This document shows, piece after piece, positions 1-5,542 of a DNA stretch of 6,897 bases (its first letter is position 1; each line of letters starts with the position of its first letter). A model generated the notes under the pieces. That model did not search any database, had not been told where the DNA came from, and saw only the letters and a program-made list of their open reading frames with translations. A program made the translations under genes and the position numbers. The DNA is from Clostridia bacterium (GTDB taxonomy: Bacteria > Bacillota > Clostridia > Oscillospirales > Acutalibacteraceae). The stretch covers positions 1 through 6,897 of the forward strand of contig JAFWCS010000178.1 of assembly GCA_017534365.1 (NCBI GenBank). Reading direction: 5' to 3'.

Positions 1-1
1 G

Positions 2-79
2 TTCACCGCCGCTGAGGGCGGCGATCCAATCGATGGCGAGACGCTGGTGACCGGTGACATAGAACTCTATGCCCAGTGG
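2..79 (+). repeat. InlB B-repeat unit, partial (3' end)
   Basis: Protein-level repeat. The visible part contains the family's typical AAEGGDPI segment, then VTGDIELYAQW at its end. The beginning lies upstream of the window. Confidence 0.75.
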
Positions 80-697
80 ACGCCGAACGCGACCGAGCAG
101 TGCACCCTGACCTTCAATGCGCAGGGCGGCTCCGGCGCGCCGGCGGCGATCACCGTCGACAAGGGCGCAACGGCGACCATTCCTGCGCAGAAGCCGACCA
201 AGAGCGGCTACACCTTCATTCAGTGGAACACCAAGGCCGACGGCACCGGCACCGTTTATAATTACGGCACGCCCGGCCCCGTCATGAACGGCAACCTCAC
301 CCTCTACGCGATCTGGAGATCCAACAGCGCCAACCCCACCGCGAACGCAGTGCTGAACGTGAAGGCTTCCGCTTCCGTCGAATACAGAGCGGACGTCACG
401 ATCAAGGCGACCGCGACGGGCGTGCCCGCCGGCTACGTGCTCGCCGTCTATGACGGCAACACGCAGGTCGCCAAGGGCGATAACGCCTCCGTGAGCTACC
501 ACGTCGGCAACATGAAGGCGGGCAAGACCTACGACGTCAAGGTCGTCGACGCCAACGGAAACGTCCAGCAGGACGGCAGCGGCAATGATTTGAGCAAGTC
601 CTGCGCGATCAGCGTCAACGACGGCTTCTTCGCCAAAATCATCGCCTTCTTCAAGGGCCTGTTCGGCGCCCTGCCCAAGATCACGATCGAGCCATAA
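2..697 (+). CDS. InlB-repeat (Listeria-Bacteroides repeat) surface protein, C-terminal part
   Basis: The frame is open from base 2, so the gene begins upstream of the window; a GTG at 47 falls inside a repeat and is not the start. The visible 231 residues hold the end of one InlB B-repeat (closing with LYAQW), one complete repeat of about 71 residues (104-316, closing with LYAIW), a beta-rich Ig-like stretch (about 340-615), and a Phe-rich amphipathic tail containing FFAKIIAFFKGLFG (626-667) and ending LPKITIEP. InlB repeats are known from secreted cell-surface proteins of Firmicutes and Bacteroidetes, often with roles in adhesion or protein contacts; the ligand cannot be read here. There is no LPXTG motif and no clear C-terminal transmembrane helix, so the tail may serve as the surface-retention signal (inference). 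A hairpin follows the stop and a lipoprotein gene begins 74 bases later. Family assignment is firm; function is unknown. Confidence 0.88.
   Translation, partial: FTAAEGGDPIDGETLVTGDIELYAQWTPNATEQCTLTFNAQGGSGAPAAITVDKGATATIPAQKPTKSGYTFIQWNTKADGTGTVYNYGTPGPVMNGNLTLYAIWRSNSANPTANAVLNVKASASVEYRADVTIKATATGVPAGYVLAVYDGNTQVAKGDNASVSYHVGNMKAGKTYDVKVVDANGNVQQDGSGNDLSKSCAISVNDGFFAKIIAFFKGLFGALPKITIEP
104..316 (+). repeat. InlB B-repeat unit, complete
   Basis: Protein-level repeat of about 71 residues. It begins TLTFNAQGGSG, has the central SGYTFIQWNTKADGTGT segment, and ends NLTLYAIW. These are the hallmark positions of the Listeria-Bacteroides repeat: N-Q/A-GG near the start, GYTF-W-T in the middle, LYA-W at the end. 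Confidence 0.85.
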
Positions 698-706
698 AGT
701 TTTTTG

Positions 707-750
707 TCTGTTCTCGCGCGGAGCCGTTCAGCCTGCTCCGCGCGAGCAGA
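707..750 (+). terminator. Strong GC-rich hairpin after the InlB-repeat gene, no U-tract
   Basis: The arms 713-724 (CTCGCGCGGAGC) and 735-746 pair perfectly over 12 bp around a 10-base loop. TCTG 707-710 and CAGA 747-750 add four more pairs beyond a 2-base bulge. It starts 10 bases after the stop codon and ends 21 bases before the next start codon. The following bases (ATAACGG) are not T-rich on either strand, so this is not a textbook intrinsic terminator. It could be a weak or factor-assisted terminator, an mRNA 3'-end protector, or a leader hairpin of the lipoprotein gene. Confidence 0.5.
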
Positions 751-771
751 ATAACGGAAAGGGGATGAATC

Positions 772-1350
772 ATGAAAAAACTGTTTGCCCTGCTTCTCGC
801 GCTCACGCTCATTTTCACCGTTTTTTCGCTTGCCGGCTGCGGGAAAAAGAAGGAGAAGCCCGTTGATCCCACGACCACGCAGGAAGCTGTCACAGAAGCG
901 CCGAAGGCAGGCGCCGTGAAGCATGACGGCTGGACGGATCACGATCTGTCCGACAAGGCGCATATCCAGTATGACCCCGCCTCCGTGCAGCCCGCCGATT
1001 TCGGCAATATCGAAGCGACGGACGGCAGCTGGGCGATGGATACCTTTAATTTTGCCAAGACTGCCGAAAAAGGCGAGAGCTACCATTCCTATATCGGCAC
1101 CAACAGCTCCTGCGGCCATGATGCGGTGGAAGGCAAAAAGACGATCGGCGCCTATGATTACGAAACCGTCACCTATGAAGTCGGCGAAGGGGAGGAAGCC
1201 ACGCAGGAATTCGTCTATGTCGCCGCGTTCGACGCGCCCGCCAAGGTCGGCGACGTTGAGATCTATGCCGCGTATTTCCGGTTCGTGGCAAAGGATGCTT
1301 CTGCGGCGTCCGCGATCGAATCCGTGCTTGAAACGCTGACCTTCGCATAA
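772..1350 (+). CDS. Putative lipoprotein of unknown function
   Basis: A 192-residue protein with a type II signal peptide: KK at positions 2-3, a hydrophobic core at 4-20, and the lipobox LAGC with the lipidated Cys at 23. A short charged and Thr-rich linker (about 24-48: KKKEK, DPTTTQEAVTEAPK) leads to a single predicted globular domain (about 50-192) with many alternating hydrophobic/Tyr residues, suggesting a beta-rich fold (Y104-Y107, Y128-Y135, F147-A152, Y165-F171) and a short final helix ending ESVLETLTF. The mature protein should sit on the outer face of the cytoplasmic membrane. The start is fixed by GGAAAGGGG seven bases upstream and by the signal peptide. No enzyme motif is recognised. 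It may be co-transcribed with the InlB-repeat gene unless the hairpin between them terminates. Lipoprotein status is well supported; function is unknown. Confidence 0.88.
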   Translation: MKKLFALLLALTLIFTVFSLAGCGKKKEKPVDPTTTQEAVTEAPKAGAVKHDGWTDHDLSDKAHIQYDPASVQPADFGNIEATDGSWAMDTFNFAKTAEKGESYHSYIGTNSSCGHDAVEGKKTIGAYDYETVTYEVGEGEEATQEFVYVAAFDAPAKVGDVEIYAAYFRFVAKDASAASAIESVLETLTFA

Positions 1351-1365
1351 GTTCAAACATTTTCA

Positions 1366-1457
1366 GTTCTGCCGAAGAACGGAGCGCCCTGCCGTGCCGG
1401 TTCGTTTTGCGTTCGCGTGCTGCGCGGATTGCCCGATGCCGCCGGCTGCGGCGCTCC
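1366..1457 (+). other. Intergenic hairpins between lipoprotein and zinc-ribbon genes
   Basis: GTTCT 1366-1370 and AGAAC 1376-1380 form a small 5-bp hairpin. Next, GGAGCGCC (1381-1388) pairs perfectly with GGCGCTCC (1450-1457), and inside it GCCGG (1396-1400) can pair with CCGGC (1442-1446). A competing local hairpin, GCCGC 1438-1442 with GCGGC 1448-1452, uses some of the same bases. A T-rich but broken run (ATCATTCTTTCTA) follows. It may be the terminator of the lipoprotein gene or leader structure of the next one. No clear promoter is seen in this gap. Confidence 0.35.
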
Positions 1458-1475
1458 ATCATTCTTTCTACCATC

Positions 1476-1481
1476 AGGAGG
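1476..1481 (+). promoter_or_regulatory. Ribosome binding site AGGAGG deciding the zinc-ribbon start
   Basis: A perfect AGGAGG lies 7 bases before ATG 1489. It rules out the longer in-frame start at 1417, which would place this site inside the coding region and add a non-family N-terminus before the MAFCQSCG zinc ribbon. Confidence 0.85.
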
Positions 1482-1488
1482 TGTTTCG

Positions 1489-1959
1489 ATGGCATTCTGT
1501 CAATCCTGCGGTTCTCCGCTGCAGCCGGGTGAAAAATTCTGCCAAAACTGCGGCGCAAAAGTCGAGGCCGCGCCCGCCGCGCCGATCGCGGCAGCCCCCG
1601 CGGCATCAGCCGTTCCCCCGCGCCCCGCGCCGCCCGATCCCTATGCCGGCCGCCCTGCCGCGCCGCAGGAAGCGCCCGCTCCCCCGCAGACGCCCGCACC
1701 GCCGGCAAGCGCGGAGGAAGAAGATATCAAAAAGAATAAAGGGATGGCCGTGCTCGCATATCTGGGCTTCCTTGTGCTGATCCCGCTCTTTGCGTGCAAG
1801 GCGTCTCCGTTTGCCCGTTTCCACACCGGGCAGGGCCTGCTTCTGATGTTTGCGGCGCTGATCATCGGCGTTGCGCAGCGGATCCTCGCCACCCTGCTGT
1901 TCGGTTCGCATCTGTGGCCGATCCTCAATTTCGTTTTCTCCATTCTGATGATCCTCTGA
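1489..1959 (+). CDS. Zinc-ribbon membrane protein, truncated by in-frame TGA
   Basis: The 156-residue product starts with a zinc ribbon (FCQSCG with Cys4/Cys7, FCQNCG with Cys18/Cys21), followed by a long Ala/Pro-rich linker (about 25-75), a charged patch (EEEDIKKNK, 76-84), then hydrophobic segments at about 86-102 and 114-137. The SPFARFHTGQGLLL motif (106-119) is typical of the small DUF4870/Tic20-like membrane proteins often fused to N-terminal zinc ribbons. A third hydrophobic segment (145-156) is cut by TGA at 1957-1959. The same frame continues for 28 codons as a convincing family C-terminus (see 1960-2046). The gene may therefore be a recent pseudogene, a readthrough gene, a functional truncated form or a sequencing error. 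A zinc ribbon on a membrane anchor suggests a structural or scaffolding role, but no activity is known. The SH3-repeat gene lies close downstream. Confidence 0.8.
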   Translation: MAFCQSCGSPLQPGEKFCQNCGAKVEAAPAAPIAAAPAASAVPPRPAPPDPYAGRPAAPQEAPAPPQTPAPPASAEEEDIKKNKGMAVLAYLGFLVLIPLFACKASPFARFHTGQGLLLMFAALIIGVAQRILATLLFGSHLWPILNFVFSILMIL

Positions 1960-2046
1960 GGGATCTTTGCACTGATCGGCATCGTGCACGCCGCGCGGGG
2001 ACAGTATAAAGGCGTGCCGATCTTCGGCAAGATCCGGCTGCTGTGA
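1960..2046 (+). pseudogene. Detached C-terminal end of the zinc-ribbon membrane protein
   Basis: Directly after the TGA the same frame reads GIFALIGIVHAARG, then QYKGVPIFGKIRLL, and ends at TGA 2044-2046. The first part completes the third transmembrane helix; the second matches the usual family ending (a short basic stretch, then Gly-x-Pro-Ile-x-Gly-Lys-Ile). There is no frameshift and no ribosome binding site of its own, so a single base change at 1957-1959 (for example from TGG or GGA) explains the break. Without readthrough this stretch is untranslated. With readthrough the protein would have 185 positions and its end would lie 17 bases before the next start. Confidence 0.7.
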
Positions 2047-2051
2047 GCTTC

Positions 2052-2056
2052 GGAGG
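2052..2056 (+). promoter_or_regulatory. Ribosome binding site GGAGG of the SH3-repeat gene
   Basis: GGAGG lies 7 bases before ATG 2064 and just after the TGA at 2044-2046. It favours ATG 2064 (MKKIAAFLL, a clean signal peptide) over the in-frame GTG at 2043, which would put the site inside the coding region. Confidence 0.8.
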
Positions 2057-2063
2057 TGCTGTG

Positions 2064-3632
2064 ATGAAAAAGATAGCTGCATTTCTGCTGACGCTGCTGC
2101 TTTGCGTGAGCATCCCGCTTGCACTGCATGCGGCGGCGGAGGAACCCTATTTTGAACCGGTCAAGGCGACCGTCAGCAACAAAAACGGCGCAACGGTCTA
2201 TGATTATATAGATTATGAGCGCCCCGATCCGGTCGCCGTGCCGCAGGGCAGAACGCTGCCCAAGGGCACGACCGTCACCCTCGTGGGCGAGGAACCGCTG
2301 GGCAGCGTCACCTATTACCGCTATGCGGATGGCGACGATTTTTATCTGCTGAGTGAGAAGGATCTTCTGTTCCAGCTTCGATCCGTCGCCCCGCAGGAGG
2401 AAAACCGCTATGACCCGCCGCAGCATTTCGTGGTGCTCAATGCGCAGGGACTGGAGCTGCTCGACGGTCCGGGCACGCTGTATCCTTCCCTGGGCAAGGT
2501 GCCCAAGGGCGCGGTCGTGACGGCGACCCACGCCGACGCGCTGGATAAGGATCCGTATGACGACGAAACGCTGTTCTCTGTCTGGTCCTATGTGACCTAC
2601 AACGGGCAAAGCGGCTGGCTGAGCACGAATGAATACAGCGCCGACTGCGGCCGCTCCGTCAAATACCGCGACGTGGCGCAGCCGCCGCTGGGCAGGCTCA
2701 CCACCCTTGAAAGCGTGCCGATCTTCGCCGCGCCGAACCTCCTCTATGAGGAGGATGCGAAGCCTGTTGCAGTCGTGCCCGCCGACACGGAACTGACCTT
2801 TGAGATCTACTGCATGAACGAGGCGCTTGTGACCTATCAGGGCAAGCAGGGCTGGATCAGCATGGGCAAGAGCGACCGGCAATCCGTGATGGCGGCCTTT
2901 GACGGCGCGCTGATGACGACGACGGAGAACCCGCTTTACACAGCGCCGGATGCCGACGAGAAAAATCTGACCGGCAAAAAGACCGACGCCTTCGCGCTGC
3001 TGCCATTTGATTACACGTTCACAAAGGACGTGCAAGGCAGCTACGACATGCCGTGGGAAAACTGGTATCGCGTCACGGTTGACGGCCGGCAGCTCTGGAT
3101 CCATCGCCCGCCCGACACCGCGTTTGACGACTACATCCTCGAATTCTACGAGGGCGACGCTTTCCGCCTGCCGCAGGGGAACCGCCTCCCGCTGACCATG
3201 AAGCCCTATGGCGGAGAGCGCATCCTGACCATGGACGGCGGCGCCGAATTCTACTGGCTGCTGCGCTATGACAACTGGGACTTTGTGAAATTCGGCGACG
3301 AATACGGCTGGACGCAGTTTGATGAGAATGCGGGCTATCTGCCCGGCAGGACGCTCTATTCGCTGTTCTATGCGGCGCCGCCCGAGGAACCGGCCGCGCC
3401 GGAGGAGACAACAGCGGATGCTTCTGCGCCCGTCACAGGGGCGTCCGAAACGAAAGCCGCAGCGGACAAAACGGCAACGACCGTGCCGTATGACCCGACG
3501 CCGGCGGATCGGCCTGATCTGTTTTCAACCTCAAACCTGGTATTCTTTGCCTGTGCGGCAGGATTGATCGTGCTTGCGATCATCGGCATCCGCGCCGCAA
3601 AGAAGCACGACGGATCACACCCCGACAGCTGA
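2064..3632 (+). CDS. Exported membrane-anchored protein with SH3-like repeats
   Basis: A 522-residue protein. It has a Sec signal peptide (KK at 2-3, hydrophobic core 4-21, probable cleavage near LHAAA, 21-25), then about five divergent SH3b-like segments at roughly 35-103, 121-191, 212-267, 281-349 and 366-420. Most show the pattern of an N-terminal strand with a Leu/Val-Tyr-x-x-P/G turn, a middle 'P-K-G-x-x-V' strand (LPKGTTVTLV, VPKGAVVTAT), and a closing Gly-Trp strand (GQSGWLS, GKQGWISM, EYGWTQF). A Pro/Ala/Thr-rich stalk (437-485) leads to one transmembrane helix (490-509) and a basic tail (RAAKK). The SH3 array should face outward. Bacterial SH3 domains usually bind peptidoglycan or mediate protein contacts; no hydrolase domain is present, so it may act as a wall-binding or sensing protein (inference). 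Expression probably depends on the zinc-ribbon gene's transcript. A hairpin follows 49 bases after the stop. Confidence 0.85.
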   Translation: MKKIAAFLLTLLLCVSIPLALHAAAEEPYFEPVKATVSNKNGATVYDYIDYERPDPVAVPQGRTLPKGTTVTLVGEEPLGSVTYYRYADGDDFYLLSEKDLLFQLRSVAPQEENRYDPPQHFVVLNAQGLELLDGPGTLYPSLGKVPKGAVVTATHADALDKDPYDDETLFSVWSYVTYNGQSGWLSTNEYSADCGRSVKYRDVAQPPLGRLTTLESVPIFAAPNLLYEEDAKPVAVVPADTELTFEIYCMNEALVTYQGKQGWISMGKSDRQSVMAAFDGALMTTTENPLYTAPDADEKNLTGKKTDAFALLPFDYTFTKDVQGSYDMPWENWYRVTVDGRQLWIHRPPDTAFDDYILEFYEGDAFRLPQGNRLPLTMKPYGGERILTMDGGAEFYWLLRYDNWDFVKFGDEYGWTQFDENAGYLPGRTLYSLFYAAPPEEPAAPEETTADASAPVTGASETKAAADKTATTVPYDPTPADRPDLFSTSNLVFFACAAGLIVLAIIGIRAAKKHDGSHPDS

Positions 3633-3681
3633 CCGCGCGCTTTCATTTCTTCGGTACAGCGTTCGATCGTTCAATGACTTC

Positions 3682-3711
3682 AAGAGCCGGGAGCACACGC
3701 CCCCGGCTCTT
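3682..3711 (+). terminator. Hairpin after the SH3-repeat gene
   Basis: AAGAGCCGGG (3682-3691) pairs perfectly with CCCGGCTCTT (3702-3711) around a 10-base loop. It lies 49 bases after the stop, where a terminator is expected. The stem ends in TCTT but no T-run follows (CTGACACTG), so it is a probable but not classical terminator. Confidence 0.6.
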
Positions 3712-4194
3712 CTGACACTGACAGCAGCACAAAACATCTTCCGAGCACCGTTCGCACAGCCGGTGAACTGAAAATCTTGCAGACGATGTATTTGGGATAA
3801 TGCAAATAATCAGGATAACCGGAACAATTAAAAACCCTTCTTAAATGGCGAGTGTCCATAAACCAGTAGATCGTGAGCAGCTTTTCAACATTTGACGGCG
3901 CATTTGAACTATCCAGATCGCCGCCGGCTGATCAATTGCTTCGTGAACAAGATCGTCCTTTATGACGACAAAATCATCCTCACTTACAACTTCAAAAACC
4001 AGAGAACCACAATTTCGTTCAAAGAAATCGACGCCGCAGTCGCCGGTTCGGAAACTTTATCGCCGACAGCGCCAGAAGATCATAACTCGAACATCCTTCC
4101 GATTGGCAGGACGTTCGGGTTCTGTTTTTTGGCAGAAAAAGTGAACAAAACAGAGCGCGGATATACTTTTTTCTTACTTTTTCGCTCCGGGGTC
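3712..4194. other. AT-rich intergenic island, likely scar of a lost element
   Basis: This stretch lies between the hairpin after the SH3 gene and the next gene's promoter. Hand counts give 21 of 60 G+C in 3781-3840 and 22 of 60 in 3961-4020, against 37 of 60 in the coding sample 2281-2340. It contains the decayed recombinase end (3877-4074). I see no terminal inverted repeats, target-site duplication, tRNA or intact gene. The bases 3712-3876 show nothing recognisable; 4075-4194 read as an open frame that does not resemble a known protein. Confidence 0.55.
3877..4074 (+). pseudogene. Remnant of a serine site-specific recombinase C-terminus
   Basis: The frame reads PDRRRLINCFVNKIVLYDDK, then IILTYNF, TTISFKEIDAA and GSE..SPTAP. 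This strongly resembles the C-terminal end of clostridial large serine recombinases, where a typical form is R-LI--FVN-I-LYDDKI-ITYN-K followed by a short variable tail. The rest of such a protein (catalytic resolvase domain, recombinase and zinc-ribbon domains, usually 450-550 residues in all) is absent. Upstream all three frames are stopped: TAA 3859 and TGA 3874 in this frame, TGA 3893 in the second, TAG 3867 in the third. Fragments such as DREQLF (frame 2, 3869-3886) and FDGAFELS (frame 3) look like the preceding family segment broken by frameshifts. The frame runs on to 4350, but that part overlaps the next gene and is not recombinase-like. I read it as a dead relic of an integrated element; no activity is expected. 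Confidence 0.6.
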
Positions 4195-4223
4195 TTGACA
4201 GTTCTTTGCAGCGGTGATAAATT
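4195..4223 (+). promoter_or_regulatory. Sigma-A-type promoter for the ectodomain gene at 4259
   Basis: The consensus -35 TTGACA (4195-4200) is followed by a 17-base spacer and the -10 TAAATT (4218-4223), preceded by the extended -10 element TG-N (4215-4217). Transcription should start near 4230, giving a leader of about 29 bases. Confidence 0.75.
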
Positions 4224-4245
4224 GTTCTTGTCGAATTATGGGAAA

Positions 4246-4251
4246 AGGAGG
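4246..4251 (+). promoter_or_regulatory. Ribosome binding site AGGAGG deciding the start at 4259
   Basis: AGGAGG lies 7 bases before ATG 4259. It excludes the in-frame ATG at 4238 and GTG at 4214; the GTG lies next to the -10 element and upstream of the expected transcript start. Confidence 0.85.
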
Positions 4252-4258
4252 GAGCGCG

Positions 4259-5296
4259 ATGCGGCGGGTTGCGGCGGCGATGATCGCGCTTTTTCTGGCG
4301 CTGTTTCTGACGGTTTCCGCTTCTGCTTTTCCGCGGCTCGACGGCGTTGACAACGGCACGGAGTGGCGCGGCGCGACCCAACTCAAGCTGGTGGACGGCC
4401 AGAGCAACAGCGGCGTCGATTTCGGCCTCGTGAAATATCTGATTGACCCGGAGACGCAGCGCGTCTATCTCTGCTTCATGTATATCGATCCGGCGATTAC
4501 GCAGGATTCCGCAGTTGCCGGCGTGATTCTGACCGTTGCGGATGCGTCGCCGATCATCTTCACCGTCACGCAGCCGGCGGAAACGCCGGACGCCTACCTT
4601 TACAGCGTAGAGGGCGCGCTCTCGATCGACGAACAGCACGGCGTGGTCTGCGAGCTGTGCATCGGTGTCAAGGAGGGCCTGCCTGCGGAGCTGCCGCTGG
4701 CGGTGCGCTTTTTCGACGCTGCGGGCATTCCCTCCAACCGCTATTCCTTCACGGTTGCAACCGGCCTGGGGCAGAAGACAGCGCCTGCGCCGGCTGCGTT
4801 TGACGCGCCGACGGAGGATAAAACCACCAAAAGCAAGCCGGTCGTGACGACGACGGAAGATTTTTTCAAGCACGACAGCGGCCCGGTTTATACCTACAAT
4901 TACAACTATACCGCCGCCAGGCGAACGACCGCAGCGCCGACGACCGCTTCGACCGCGGCGCAAACGACAGCGCCGAAAGCGACGAAAAAACAGACGGTAA
5001 AGGCAGAACGCGCGTCTTCCGCTCCTGTCGCCGCCGAAAAATCGACGCAGACCGAAGCGCCTGCGCGGGAGGTCGTCATCATTTCGGAGGTCTACGTCAC
5101 GGCGGAATCCACCACAGGCATTCCGCCGGAGAGCGTGCGGCTTTACGCAAAGGGCCACACCCTGCAGACTGCTTTGACTGTGGCGGTTGCCGTGATGCTG
5201 ACCGCGCTTGCGGCCTTCGCCGCCACCGCCGGCAGACGCCGGAGCCGCAGTGCGCCGCGCGACGGCGCCGATCAGACGGAGCAGCGGCCGGATTGA
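4259..5296 (+). CDS. Exported membrane-anchored protein with a predicted beta-rich ectodomain and Thr-rich stalk
   Basis: A 345-residue protein. It has a signal peptide (RR at 2-3, hydrophobic core 4-20, cleavage after ASA23), then an ectodomain (24-168) that opens LDGVDNGTEWRGAT and has alternating hydrophobic strands (VYLCFMYID, 69-77; AGVILTV, 87-93; IIFTVTQ, 99-105; PLAVRFFD, 146-153; RYSFTVAT, 161-168). The D-G-x-x-D/N-G-x-E-W opening recalls DOMON/CBM9-like sugar- or heme-binding beta-sandwiches, but this is only a resemblance. A long Thr/Ala/Pro/Lys stalk (about 172-270) includes an odd Tyr-Asn run (YTYNYNYT, 211-218). A transmembrane helix at 304-324 and a basic cytoplasmic tail (GRRRSRS) anchor it. 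It is transcribed alone, from the promoter at 4195-4223 to the terminator at 5377-5424. Surface topology is well supported; ligand and role are unknown. Confidence 0.86.
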   Translation: MRRVAAAMIALFLALFLTVSASAFPRLDGVDNGTEWRGATQLKLVDGQSNSGVDFGLVKYLIDPETQRVYLCFMYIDPAITQDSAVAGVILTVADASPIIFTVTQPAETPDAYLYSVEGALSIDEQHGVVCELCIGVKEGLPAELPLAVRFFDAAGIPSNRYSFTVATGLGQKTAPAPAAFDAPTEDKTTKSKPVVTTTEDFFKHDSGPVYTYNYNYTAARRTTAAPTTASTAAQTTAPKATKKQTVKAERASSAPVAAEKSTQTEAPAREVVIISEVYVTAESTTGIPPESVRLYAKGHTLQTALTVAVAVMLTALAAFAATAGRRRSRSAPRDGADQTEQRPD

Positions 5297-5376
5297 GAAG
5301 AAGAAGCGTTCCGGGTTCGGCAGAGCTTTAGGACCCGGTGCGGGATCTGCCCGACATTACAGCCGATCAATGCGTC

Positions 5377-5424
5377 AAAGCCACATGGACATACAATTCG
5401 TATGCCGCATGCGGCTTTTCTTTG
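5377..5424 (+). terminator. Rho-independent terminator of the ectodomain gene
   Basis: The left arm 5377-5394 (AAAGCCACATGGACATAC) pairs with the right arm 5400-5418. Three paired blocks, AAAGCC/GGCTTT, CATG/CATG and CATAC/GTATG, are separated by small mismatches and a bulge around a 5-base loop (AATTC). The T-rich run TTTTCTTTG (5416-5424) overlaps and follows. This is the best intrinsic terminator in the window, 80 bases after the stop. Confidence 0.8.
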
Positions 5425-5523
5425 TCGGATGCCTCATTCGGAAATGAGAAACGACTCCGACGGCGGCGCGCGGCTGTTCACCGGATTGCGGGTACGTTGC
5501 AGGGCCGGCTGATGGGGCAAAAA
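5425..5523. other. Gap between terminator and regulator operator, nothing recognised
   Basis: This part of the 339-base gap between the ectodomain gene and the regulator holds no convincing gene or RNA. The bases 5297-5376, before the terminator, also show nothing beyond a weak 6-bp inverted repeat (CCGGGT 5311-5316, ACCCGG 5333-5338). Confidence 0.5.
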
Positions 5524-5542
5524 ATACGAAAACCATACGAAA
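5524..5542 (+). promoter_or_regulatory. PhoB-box-like direct repeat upstream of the response-regulator promoter
   Basis: ATACGAAA occurs at 5524-5531 and again at 5535-5542, so the repeat period is 11 bp, one helical turn. Seven conserved bases plus four spacer bases is the layout of classical OmpR/PhoB-family operators. It ends 30 bases before the -35 (around -84 to -66). An inverted repeat, ACGAA 5537-5541 with TTCGT 5545-5549, overlaps the second copy. A role in autoregulation by the downstream regulator is an inference. Confidence 0.45.

Noticed and set aside
529..1356. Minus-strand open frame opposite the lipoprotein gene
   Set aside because: Shadow frame running through the intergenic hairpin; the + strand lipoprotein is far better supported.
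1417..1488. Longer N-terminus for the zinc-ribbon protein
   Set aside because: The added residues are not family-like, and the AGGAGG at 1476-1481 clearly serves ATG 1489.
1957..1959. UGA as a reassigned sense codon or selenocysteine
   Set aside because: The SH3, ectodomain and regulator genes and the zinc-ribbon frame itself all end in TGA; the position lies in a hydrophobic helix and no bacterial SECIS-like hairpin is evident just downstream.
1641..3104. Long minus-strand open frame (487 codons) opposite the zinc-ribbon and SH3 genes
   Set aside because: It is a GC-driven shadow of the + strand genes: Arg/His/Ala-rich, without domain patterns, and it covers two genes with good start sites and signal features.
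3776..3801. Possible promoter with GATAAT -10 at 3796
   Set aside because: No -35 hexamer occurs at a workable distance (the TTGCAG is only 13 bases away) and no gene follows.
4075..4350. Continuation of the recombinase-remnant frame to 4350 as a real 152-residue gene
   Set aside because: There is no good start codon or ribosome binding site, the sequence stops resembling recombinases after about 4074, and it overlaps the promoter and signal peptide of the next gene.
4019..5158. Minus-strand open frame (379 codons) opposite the ectodomain gene
   Set aside because: Arg-rich low-complexity translation with no recognisable motif. The + strand gene has a promoter, ribosome binding site, signal peptide, anchor and terminator.
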